8,047 bases of DNA from Campylobacterales bacterium (lineage in GTDB: Bacteria > Campylobacterota > Campylobacteria > Campylobacterales > Arcobacteraceae): the NCBI GenBank assembly GCA_019752775.1, contig JAIELU010000124.1, forward strand, positions 1 to 8,047, read 5' to 3'. The notes below the pieces were generated by a model. The model was not told where the DNA came from. It made no database searches and saw only the letters and a program-made list of their open reading frames with translations. Shown piece after piece: positions 1 to 6,517 of the stretch (within the stretch, counting starts at the first letter, position 1; the number at the start of each line of letters is the position of its first letter). Both the position numbers and the translations under genes were made by a program.

Positions 1-141
1 AGAGAATTAATTTCTTAATTCAGGATATAAAAAGAAAATTATCAAGAATATTTTTCAAGAAGAATTACATCTGAACATAAATTAGTATATAAAATTAATG
101 ATGATTTAATCATTATTGCTCAATGTAGATTTCATTACTAA
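1..141 (+). pseudogene. yoeB: YoeB-type mRNA interferase toxin, 3' remnant with deletion and frameshift
   Basis: Positions 55-141 translate to SRRITSEHKLVYKINDD followed by LIIIAQCRFHY and a TAA stop. This matches the C-terminal third of YoeB (RelE/YoeB family), a ribosome-dependent mRNA-cleaving toxin normally paired with the YefM antitoxin. Upstream, another frame (from position 3) reads RINFLIQDIKR, matching the YoeB segment that normally lies about 20 residues before SRRI. Between the two, the expected segment of about 15 residues with PFEGxGKPEPLK is missing; it carries catalytic Glu46 in E. coli numbering. The next residues (LS..YF, about 39-54) need removal of one base to stay in frame. 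The residue aligning with E. coli Arg65 is Lys, while the terminal His-Tyr is kept. The 5' end and any antitoxin gene lie outside the window. Family assignment is strong. That the gene is dead is inferred from the two lesions, and a sequencing error could explain the frameshift but hardly the deletion. Confidence 0.8.
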
Positions 142-212
142 GTAGATACTCTACCTAATCACTCTTTATACAAACTTTAAGTACAATTGCTTTTTTTAAA
201 GGATTACACTAA

Positions 213-1307
213 ATGGATGCATACGAATATTCAGAACTATTAAAACTTCTAAACACTAAACTAAATAACATAAAAGGTATTTTAAAACCTGATGATTTAA
301 ATCAAAGATTAGATGAAATCAAAGAAGAAGAATCGGCACAAGATTTTTGGAATAATATAGAAAATGCTACAAAAAGTGGTATAGAAAAGAATAGAATTTT
401 AGGGAAACTAAGTAAATTCAATAAAGCTAATGATTCATTAAAAGGTACAAATGAACTTTATGAAATGGCGAATGATGAAAAAGATGATGAAACTTTGGAA
501 ATGCTTTATGATGAAGCACCAGAACTTGATAAACTTATCAAATCAACTGAAATATCTGTAATGCTAAGCCACCCGGATGATGTATCAAATGCTATTGTTT
601 CTATTCATCCAGGAGCTGGAGGAACTGAATCACAAGATTGGGCTTCAATGCTTTATAGAATGTATTTAAGATGGGCTGAAAGAAATGATTTTAAAATTGA
701 ACTACTTGATTATCAAAATGGTGATGAAGCTGGAATCAAAGATGTTTCTTTTATCATCAAAGGTGAAAATGCTTACGGTTATATGAAAGCTGAAAATGGA
801 ATTCATAGACTAGTAAGAATCTCTCCTTTTGACTCAAATGCAAAAAGACATACATCATTTTCATCTGTTATGGTAAGCCCTGAAGTTGATGATAATATCG
901 CTATTGTAATTGAAGATAAAGATATAAGAATAGATACATACAGAGCAAGTGGAGCTGGTGGGCAACATGTTAATAAAACAGAATCAGCAATTAGAATCAC
1001 ACATATTGCTACAAATATCGTAGTTCAATGTCAAAATGATAGATCTCAACATAAAAATAAAGCAAGTGCTATGAAAATGTTAAAATCTAGACTTTATGAA
1101 CTTGAACTTGAAAAACAACAAGCAACAAAAGATGGGGTTGAAAAAAGTGATAATGGCTGGGGACATCAAATTCGTTCTTATGTTTTACAACCATATCAAC
1201 AAGTAAAAGATAGTAGAAGCAATATTGGATATTCAAATGTTGATGCTATTTTAGATGGTGATATTACAAAAATTATTGAAGACGTTTTAATTGCAACTGC
1301 TAAATAA
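213..1307 (+). CDS. prfB: Peptide chain release factor 2 (RF2)
   Basis: Cytoplasmic class I release factor that reads UGA and UAA stop codons in the ribosomal A site and triggers hydrolysis of peptidyl-tRNA. The 364-residue length is normal for RF2. The N-terminal ~110 residues are helical and charged (domain 1). The tripeptide SPF at 204-206, the RF2-specific stop-codon reader, lies in RISPFDSNAKRHTSF. The catalytic GGQ is at 249-251 (SGAGGQHVNKTESA); its Gln is the usual target of PrmC methylation. The ATG at 213 has an AAAGGA ribosome-binding site at 198-203 with 9-base spacing. There is no in-frame UGA near codon 25, so the autoregulatory +1 frameshift of E. coli prfB is absent. The gene is downstream of a toxin remnant, converges with the efflux operon and seems to be transcribed alone. 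I see no clear promoter in the 71-base gap upstream. Confidence 0.97.
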   Translation: MDAYEYSELLKLLNTKLNNIKGILKPDDLNQRLDEIKEEESAQDFWNNIENATKSGIEKNRILGKLSKFNKANDSLKGTNELYEMANDEKDDETLEMLYDEAPELDKLIKSTEISVMLSHPDDVSNAIVSIHPGAGGTESQDWASMLYRMYLRWAERNDFKIELLDYQNGDEAGIKDVSFIIKGENAYGYMKAENGIHRLVRISPFDSNAKRHTSFSSVMVSPEVDDNIAIVIEDKDIRIDTYRASGAGGQHVNKTESAIRITHIATNIVVQCQNDRSQHKNKASAMKMLKSRLYELELEKQQATKDGVEKSDNGWGHQIRSYVLQPYQQVKDSRSNIGYSNVDAILDGDITKIIEDVLIATAK

Positions 1308-1337
1308 ATAGTGACCAAATTAGTCACTGTTTATTTT
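1308..1337. terminator. Hairpin terminator between convergent prfB and the efflux operon
   Basis: Arms AGTGAC (1310-1315) and GTCACT (1323-1328) pair perfectly around a 7-base loop. A G-T pair and an A-T pair at the base extend this to 8 bp. On the plus strand it is followed by a T-rich stretch (TTATTTTG, 1330-1337), as expected for a rho-independent terminator directly after the prfB stop. On the minus strand the following bases are TATTTATTTAG, weaker but possibly enough for bidirectional use. The right arm overlaps the last codons of the adaptor gene, whose TGA stop is at 1326-1324. The stem is short, so efficiency is uncertain. Confidence 0.65.
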
Positions 1338-2205
1338 GTTCAATCCTAATAGTACAAGTAATCCCTGCTCTTAAAATAAAGTCTTTTGGAACTTCATCAA
1401 TATAAATTCTAACAGGAATTCTTTGTGCAAGTCTAACCCAAGTAAATGATGGATTTACATTTGCCAAAAGTCTTTTCCCAAAATCATTATCCCTATCAGT
1501 TATTCCATTTGTAATACTTTCTACATGACCTTTTATAATAAAATCTGTTCCTAAAGGTTGAATAATAGCAATATTACCCTCTTTTATTAGAGGAATTTTA
1601 TGCTCTTCAAAATATCCATAAACCCAAAAAGAATTATCACTTACCATTGCAAGACTATTTTCACCTCGATTAATAAAATCACCATTTTTTAAAACTAAAT
1701 TTGAAACCCAACCATCTTCTGGTGAAAGGACTGTTGAACGCTCTAAATTTAATTTAGCAATATTTAGTTCTGAGAGATTTTTATCATAATTTGCTTTTGA
1801 TATTTCTAACTTGTATTTTGCAGTCTCATGTTCTTCTTTAGAAACAACATCATTATTTACTGAGAATCTTCTATCAAACTGTTTTTTCAACATCTCATAT
1901 TCAATTCTTTGAACTCGACAAAGTGCTTCTAATCTTGTAATATCTTCAAGAAATCTTTGTTTATCAATTTGAAATAATACATCACCTTTTTTCACATATT
2001 GATTATCTTTTACATAAACTTTGTCAACTAAACCACTTACATCAGGAGCAATTATAATTGTATCAGCACGAAGTTTTCCATCTCTTGTCCATGGAGTATT
2101 CATATAGTTGTGCCATAATTTTAAGCCCAAAAATATTGCAATTACTAATACAGAAAATGTAATCGCAAATTTCAAAAATTTTATTAGTTTATTATTTTTA
2201 TTCAT
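1324..2205 (-). CDS. HlyD-family periplasmic adaptor of efflux pump (AaeA-like)
   Basis: Membrane-fusion protein that should link the inner-membrane transporter to the outer-membrane channel across the periplasm. The 293 residues begin with a short basic segment and one membrane anchor (about 12-30). Next comes NTPWTRDGKLRAD (36-48), a stretch typical of AaeA/EmrA-type adaptors. A biotinyl-lipoyl half-domain (about 49-81, APDVSGLVDKVYVKDNQYV) is followed by a short helical hairpin (about 83-155), the second lipoyl half (157-182, STVLSPEDGWV) and a beta-barrel domain ending in WVRLAQRIPVRI (256-267), also characteristic of this subfamily. The ATG at 2205 has a TAAGGA ribosome-binding site that overlaps the stop of the DUF1656 gene, with a 12-base gap between the two genes. 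It is the last gene of the operon. Similarity to AaeA suggests aromatic acid export, but substrate cannot be read from the adaptor. Confidence 0.92.
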   Translation of the reverse strand: MNKNNKLIKFLKFAITFSVLVIAIFLGLKLWHNYMNTPWTRDGKLRADTIIIAPDVSGLVDKVYVKDNQYVKKGDVLFQIDKQRFLEDITRLEALCRVQRIEYEMLKKQFDRRFSVNNDVVSKEEHETAKYKLEISKANYDKNLSELNIAKLNLERSTVLSPEDGWVSNLVLKNGDFINRGENSLAMVSDNSFWVYGYFEEHKIPLIKEGNIAIIQPLGTDFIIKGHVESITNGITDRDNDFGKRLLANVNPSFTWVRLAQRIPVRIYIDEVPKDFILRAGITCTIRIEQNKQ

Positions 2206-2217
2206 TTATTTATTTCC

Positions 2218-2418
2218 TTAATTATAAATCAAAAGTGACGCCATTGTAAAAAGCGACACAAATAATGCCGTTCTAAAAAGCCCTGGATGCCAAACATAGT
2301 TATAAACTCCAGTATCTGCAAGTATTCTATTTAATAAAATTTGTACAATTCCAATAACTAAAAAAACAACTACAAGTGTTGGTATTTCATTACCAAATAA
2401 GGTTATTACGAAATTCAA
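2218..2418 (-). CDS. DUF1656 small membrane protein (AaeX-like)
   Basis: A 66-residue protein with two membrane segments (about 10-30 and 46-64) joined by a short loop containing YNYVWHPGLFRTALFV. The WHP(A/G)LF signature is the hallmark of DUF1656, the family of E. coli AaeX, which is almost always encoded beside a FUSC transporter and an HlyD adaptor. Its role is not established; an accessory subunit of the pump is the usual inference. The start is TTG at 2418-2416, chosen because AAGGAG lies 7 bases upstream (2431-2426), no ATG or GTG with a ribosome-binding site is in frame, and the start overlaps the stop of the FUSC gene by 4 bases (TTGA). That arrangement points to translational coupling. 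The length matches AaeX (about 67 residues). Confidence 0.9.
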   Translation of the reverse strand: MNFVITLFGNEIPTLVVVFLVIGIVQILLNRILADTGVYNYVWHPGLFRTALFVSLFTMASLLIYN

Positions 2419-4559
2419 TTTATTTCTCCTTTTGAAGGAAGTGAGATTTTATTCAACATAACAGTATAAATTAATCTGATTTCTATTTGAATATTATTTA
2501 TTGCTTTTTGTTCTGCTGTTAATTTAAATACTAGATTTTTCTCAAGTTCTATAAAATATTTTTTAAATTCTTGAAAAATTATTTCTTTTTTATATTCATC
2601 TATTTCTAAAAAAAAGTCTTTTATTAAATCTAAAATATCATAAACTATCTTTACTTGATTTTCATTTTTAAAATTTTGTAATTCATTTTTTATATCAATA
2701 ATTGCTCTTCCTATTTCAAGAGTTGAAAGTAACCATTGAAAAAGTAAACTATTTGATTGAAGATTTAATCGTCCTTGAGTTGAAAAGTGTTGAATCAAAT
2801 CTAAACCTTGACTCTCTAAAATAACTCGTCTTGTATTGTCTTTTGCATTTGTTAGTTTAATTAATTTATTACATAAAAGATTTGATACCCTTCTTTTTGT
2901 CCAATAATCTGACCATGAATTTATTAATTCATAAGCAATTCCTGAAATTGCAATTCCAATAATAGATGCAATACTTGTTTCGAAATATGTTATGTAATCC
3001 ATACTATAATGTAAATTCATAGAACAAACAGTAATGATAATAAATATAAATCCAAAAGCAAATAAGCCTCTTTGATCAGAACTCCCAAGCCAAGCTGCAA
3101 AAGCAAAAATTGGTGCCATAATAAAACAAAAACTTGGTATATCACTTACATATGTTGGGATTAAATAAAAATTACAAACTCCTGCGACAAAAAAAGATAC
3201 AATTGCACCTTTTGTGAAGCTTTTACTTGCATTCACAGGATTTGGATGAGAACTAAATAAAAGAGTTGCAGCAACTGCTGAGATGATTATAAAAGGTGCA
3301 TATTCCCAAGCTGTTAAAATCCAAAATATAGTTGTAGCAACTAAAACTACAACTGCTCTAAAAGAAACTAACAATATAAGTAAATTATCTGTATATGTTG
3401 AAAATTTATAAATCAGAGAAGATTCTTCATAATTATCATTTTTATCTTTGTTATTTACAAATGAAATATATGTTTTTGTATATAAAGAAAATTCATCAAA
3501 AAAACGAGTAATCAAATATACTGAAGAATTATAATCATTTAAAACATCAAAATCAAAATGCATAAACTTAGTTTTATTAAATTCAATTTGTTCTTTAATA
3601 TGTTTTTTTACCTCGTTGAATTTATTTATGATATTTTCAGAACTTTCATTTATAAATAAGTTTTGTGAATTTTCTTCCAAAAAATCTTTTATAGGTTTAT
3701 ATGTATCTTTTAATGCAAGCATCATTTCATTGTCTATCTTTTCATTATTTAAAATTGTATTTATAATATTTCTTAATGAATGAAAAGTTATTGATAAATG
3801 CATAAATTCAGAATTTAATCTTTGATAATACTTTTTATCTTTTTTGTTAATATTACTTTCAAAAATACTATTTACTCTCAAAGAATCTGAACCTAAAATA
3901 TTTCTTGAGAAATTGTTTATATTTTTTTCTTTACTAAAAATATTTTCTATATTAATAATTGATAAAAATGTATTTTTATATTTGTGTTTTTCACTTTCAA
4001 AAAGAGTATCAGATAATTGTTTTGGGAATATAACCTCACTAATAACACTGGCACTTAATAATCCAACAACAACTTCTGATATTCTGTCAATTGCAAAACC
4101 ATAAATATGAAGTGGATTGTCAATTGAAGGTAAAGTAATAATTGCCACTGTATATCCTGATAAAACAAATCCATAGGAAATAAAGTTTCTATATTTAAAT
4201 CCTGCCGCTGCACAAATTGCAATCCATATTATGAAAAATCCCATAAACCAAACTCTATCTTGAGAAAAAGCAGAAACAAAAACTAAAGAGATAACAAACC
4301 CAATTAATGTTCCTAAAAATCTATAAAAACTTTTTGAAAAAACTAAACCACTATACATTTGCATTACAATAAATACTGTAAACACAGAAGTTTGAGGGCT
4401 TGAAAGATTAAAAAACATTGAAACACTCATTGCAAGAAGTGCTGCAATTGTTAATTTTATTATATAAATAATAACTGTTAAGTCATTATTTTTCCACTCT
4501 TTAAAAGCTGTTTTAATAGAGAATAAAAAGTCTGATTTAGAAATATTAACTTCTACCAT
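2415..4559 (-). CDS. FUSC-family inner-membrane efflux protein (AaeB / fusaric acid resistance type)
   Basis: Probable proton-driven exporter of the aromatic acid exporter/FUSC group (AaeB, YccS, FusC), acting in the inner membrane. The 714 residues form the classic duplicated layout. A first block of about six membrane segments (about 25-175) is followed by a long Asn/Lys/Glu-rich soluble region (about 180-390), a second membrane block (about 392-548) and a soluble C-terminal tail (about 550-714). The second block has SSHPNPVNASKSFTKG (436-451) and FAAWLGSSDQRGLFAFG (487-503), the latter strongly like AaeB. It is longer than E. coli AaeB (about 655 residues), the extra length apparently lying in the soluble regions. 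The ATG at 4559 is preceded by GAGGA about 9 bases upstream and overlaps the end of the outer-membrane gene by 14 bases. It overlaps the DUF1656 gene by 4 bases. Likely substrates are weak aromatic acids or related toxic compounds, by homology only. Confidence 0.9.
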   Translation of the reverse strand: MVEVNISKSDFLFSIKTAFKEWKNNDLTVIIYIIKLTIAALLAMSVSMFFNLSSPQTSVFTVFIVMQMYSGLVFSKSFYRFLGTLIGFVISLVFVSAFSQDRVWFMGFFIIWIAICAAAGFKYRNFISYGFVLSGYTVAIITLPSIDNPLHIYGFAIDRISEVVVGLLSASVISEVIFPKQLSDTLFESEKHKYKNTFLSIINIENIFSKEKNINNFSRNILGSDSLRVNSIFESNINKKDKKYYQRLNSEFMHLSITFHSLRNIINTILNNEKIDNEMMLALKDTYKPIKDFLEENSQNLFINESSENIINKFNEVKKHIKEQIEFNKTKFMHFDFDVLNDYNSSVYLITRFFDEFSLYTKTYISFVNNKDKNDNYEESSLIYKFSTYTDNLLILLVSFRAVVVLVATTIFWILTAWEYAPFIIISAVAATLLFSSHPNPVNASKSFTKGAIVSFFVAGVCNFYLIPTYVSDIPSFCFIMAPIFAFAAWLGSSDQRGLFAFGFIFIIITVCSMNLHYSMDYITYFETSIASIIGIAISGIAYELINSWSDYWTKRRVSNLLCNKLIKLTNAKDNTRRVILESQGLDLIQHFSTQGRLNLQSNSLLFQWLLSTLEIGRAIIDIKNELQNFKNENQVKIVYDILDLIKDFFLEIDEYKKEIIFQEFKKYFIELEKNLVFKLTAEQKAINNIQIEIRLIYTVMLNKISLPSKGEIN
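2426..2431 (-). promoter_or_regulatory. Ribosome-binding site setting the TTG start of the DUF1656 gene
   Basis: The minus strand reads AAGGAG, then seven bases, then TTG at 2418. This strong Shine-Dalgarno lies inside the last codons of the FUSC gene. It is the main reason to accept the rare TTG start. Confidence 0.75.
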
Positions 4560-5976
4560 TTTTTATATCCTCTTCATTAAAACCTCCACCAAGTGCTTTT
4601 ATTAACGCTAATTGCAACTTAGAATGACTTTCTGTTAGTTCAAATTCTGAAATATGAATAAATAAAGTATTAATTTTTGAATCAAAATATGGAATTTTAT
4701 CAGTAAGTCCTATTTTAAACTTTTCACTTGCTATATGCTCATTTGCCTCTTTTGTTTCTAATTCATTTTTGTGCATATCTAATTGTAAATTCTTATATTC
4801 AATCTTTTTTAATACACTTACAACTTCATTTACGGCTTTATTAACAATATCATTGTATTCATAAATAGAACTATTATAATCTATTACTTTGTCATCTAAA
4901 TTTGCTTCTCTTTTTCCCCAATCAAAAATTGGTAAATCAACCGCCATTCCTAATGATGGAACAGTTGATGACTTACTTAAAAAGTCACTTGTTCCAAAAG
5001 AAGTAAATCCTAATAATCCTGATAAATTAATGTTTGGATAAAATTTAGACACAGCTACATTTATATTTTCTTCATTACTTAATACTGTATATTTTTGGAT
5101 TGTTACATCTGCTCTATTTGACAATAAATTTAAATGAATATTTTTTGATAAGTTTAAATCAATTGAATTATGAATATTAGGTTTATTAATATTTTCAGCA
5201 TTTGATGGCAATAAACCAGCCAAAATACAAATACTTGCTTTTTGCCCTTTTATGATTTCTTGTATAGAATATATATTATATTTCATTTGAGAAATCTGAG
5301 CTTTTTTATTATTTAATGTTACTTCATCAATCAAACCACTATCAAATCTTTGTTTTATTATATTAAACTCTTCATCTAAAATCCCAACTATTTTTTCTAA
5401 AACTTCAACTTTTTTTTCATTAAAATTCCAAGCCAAATAAAGTTGTGTTATACCTAATGATAAATTTAATTTACTCTCTTCAATAAATGCCTTTTGTGCC
5501 AATGCTATATTCTTTGCAGATTTAATTCTAGACTTTCTTTCATCCCAAAAATCAAATTTATATTCAAGTGTACTTGCAGTGTGATAACCTGTAAATGTTC
5601 CTCCACCAAGTGGCGATGGAAATATATGATTTGCACTAAATCTTTCTCTCGTAACTTCTGATCCAAATGAAATATTTGGGAGATTCTCTGATTCAACTGA
5701 TTTAATAATTGTGTTTGCTTTTGCATATCGTTGTTCTATACTTTTTAAAGATGGAGCTTCTTCAATAGCATGATTTATAATAGAATTTAACTGTGTATCA
5801 TGAAATAATTCCCACCACTTTATACTCAATTCATTTTTATCATTTGTTAATTTCAAAGATTCCAGTTCATTTGAAATCTTTGATTCATCAATTTTATCTA
5901 CTTTATTTATTTTAGGAACGCAAGCAATTAAAATAAAACTACAAAAAAGTAGAACAATTAAATTTTTTATTTGCAT
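4546..5976 (-). CDS. NodT-family outer-membrane efflux lipoprotein (TolC-like)
   Basis: Outer-membrane channel component of the tripartite pump. The 476 residues start with a lipoprotein signal peptide (MQIKNLIVLLFCSFILIAC) whose lipobox LIAC puts the acylated Cys at 19. Two OEP-type helical/beta repeats follow. Family signatures are KWWELFHDTQLNSIINHAI (53-71), EYKFDFWDERKSR (138-150), LLSNRADV in the middle (the usual LLxRRPDI) and LPIFDWGKREANL in the second half. The length is typical of NodT proteins. The ATG at 5976 overlaps the MarR stop by one base (TAATG). The ribosome-binding site upstream is weak (AAAGA), so its translation probably depends on reinitiation after the regulator gene. 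It overlaps the FUSC gene by 14 bases. An outer-membrane gene inside the operon means the pump need not borrow a shared TolC. Confidence 0.92.
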   Translation of the reverse strand: MQIKNLIVLLFCSFILIACVPKINKVDKIDESKISNELESLKLTNDKNELSIKWWELFHDTQLNSIINHAIEEAPSLKSIEQRYAKANTIIKSVESENLPNISFGSEVTRERFSANHIFPSPLGGGTFTGYHTASTLEYKFDFWDERKSRIKSAKNIALAQKAFIEESKLNLSLGITQLYLAWNFNEKKVEVLEKIVGILDEEFNIIKQRFDSGLIDEVTLNNKKAQISQMKYNIYSIQEIIKGQKASICILAGLLPSNAENINKPNIHNSIDLNLSKNIHLNLLSNRADVTIQKYTVLSNEENINVAVSKFYPNINLSGLLGFTSFGTSDFLSKSSTVPSLGMAVDLPIFDWGKREANLDDKVIDYNSSIYEYNDIVNKAVNEVVSVLKKIEYKNLQLDMHKNELETKEANEHIASEKFKIGLTDKIPYFDSKINTLFIHISEFELTESHSKLQLALIKALGGGFNEEDIKNGRS

Positions 5977-6410
5977 TATTTATCTTTATTAAGATTATAA
6001 AAAATTTTATCCAAAGTATTTAGAAACTCTTTTTTCTGTTCATCACTAATACCATCTAAAATTCTTTTTTCAAGTTCTTTTGCAACAACAACTAATTTAC
6101 GCTCAAGTTCTCTACCCTCATTTGTAATTGCTATTAAATATGCTCTTCTGTCATTTTCTTTTGCTTCTCGGATAATTAACTCTTTTGATTCAAGTTTATC
6201 AAGAATAAGAGTTAATGCTGATTGTTTATAATGTGTTTCATTTGCTAAATCTTTTTGAGTCATTCTATCTTTTTCACAAAGTTTTAATAATACAACAAAT
6301 TGTGTTGTCGTTATATTATAGGTAATAAGTGCAATTTCCATTTCATTTTTAATACTATTTCTTACTTTTGCTACTTTAATCCCAAAATATTCTTCTAATG
6401 TATAATTCAT
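5976..6410 (-). CDS. MarR-family transcriptional regulator, probable repressor of the efflux operon
   Basis: Winged-helix DNA-binding regulator, normally a dimer that leaves its operator on binding a small, often phenolic, ligand. From the chosen start it has 144 residues. N- and C-terminal helices for dimerisation (about 5-30 and 100-140) flank the DNA-binding part. The helix-turn-helix is MTQKDLANETHYKQSALTLI (50-69) and the wing carries END.RRAYLIAIT (86-96; DRR is the conserved wing motif). I prefer the ATG at 6410 because AAAGGA lies 6 bases upstream. The in-frame ATG at 6428, which would add MKKGFP, has no ribosome-binding site. It is the first gene of the operon and ends with a TAATG overlap into the outer-membrane gene. 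Co-transcription with the pump suggests autoregulated, ligand-relieved repression; this is inference from position and family. Confidence 0.9.
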   Translation of the reverse strand: MNYTLEEYFGIKVAKVRNSIKNEMEIALITYNITTTQFVVLLKLCEKDRMTQKDLANETHYKQSALTLILDKLESKELIIREAKENDRRAYLIAITNEGRELERKLVVVAKELEKRILDGISDEQKKEFLNTLDKIFYNLNKDK

Positions 6411-6416
6411 AGGGAA

Positions 6417-6422
6417 TCCTTT
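6417..6422 (-). promoter_or_regulatory. Ribosome-binding site deciding the MarR start
   Basis: The minus strand reads AAAGGA, then six bases (TTCCCT), then ATG at 6410. If translation began at 6428 this site would be inside the coding sequence, and the upstream region would have only A/T-rich sequence with no purine box. Confidence 0.7.
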
Positions 6423-6440
6423 TTTCATTTTTTAAAATAT

Positions 6441-6449
6441 ATCATATCA
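6441..6449 (-). promoter_or_regulatory. Candidate extended -10 promoter of the efflux operon
   Basis: On the minus strand TGATATGAT combines a TGn extension with TATGAT, five of six bases of the TATAAT consensus. Transcription would start near 6434, giving a leader of about 24 bases to the ATG at 6410. There is no good -35 hexamer, but a T-rich tract lies upstream (run of eight T on the minus strand, 6494-6487). That fits Campylobacterota sigma-70 promoters, which rely on the -10 and upstream T-rich sequence. The AT richness makes chance matches common. Confidence 0.4.
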
Positions 6450-6468
6450 TTAATTAATATATAATTAA
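6450..6468. promoter_or_regulatory. Perfect 7-5-7 inverted repeat, candidate MarR operator
   Basis: Arms TTAATTA (6450-6456) and TAATTAA (6462-6468) surround a 5-base spacer. The 19-bp size is typical of MarR operators. It directly abuts the candidate -10, between it and where a -35 would be, so a bound dimer would block RNA polymerase. A direct repeat ATTAAC (6464-6469 and 6472-6477) overlaps its right arm. The arms are pure A/T in AT-rich DNA, so chance is a real alternative. Confidence 0.4.
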
Positions 6469-6517
6469 CATATTAACTATATTTACAAAAAAAATTATTA
6501 CTAATCTATTTAATTAT

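Noticed and set aside
142..154. Small perfect inverted repeat GTAGA-TAC-TCTAC just after the yoeB stop
   Set aside because: Five base pairs with a three-base loop and no T-run after it; too weak to call a terminator or operator.
175..201. Possible hairpin CTTTAA...TTAAAG with a T7 run upstream of prfB
   Set aside because: Six A/T-rich pairs with a 15-base loop, and the T-run lies inside the loop, so it is neither a terminator nor a leader peptide or riboswitch fold.
803..1000. Open frame of 65 codons on the minus strand inside prfB
   Set aside because: Lies wholly opposite a strongly conserved gene and its product has no recognisable family or ribosome-binding site.
3844..4104. Open frame of 86 codons on the plus strand inside the FUSC gene
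   Set aside because: Antisense shadow of the AT-rich soluble region of the FUSC gene; low-complexity product.
5505..5726. Open frame of 73 codons on the minus strand inside the outer-membrane lipoprotein gene
   Set aside because: Alternative frame of a clear NodT-family gene on the same strand, with no start signal or family.
6485..6505. T8 run on the minus strand after the AddB-like gene as a terminator
   Set aside because: Only a four-pair A/T stem precedes it. The tract may equally be the upstream T-rich part of the efflux promoter, and read-through into the operon cannot be excluded.
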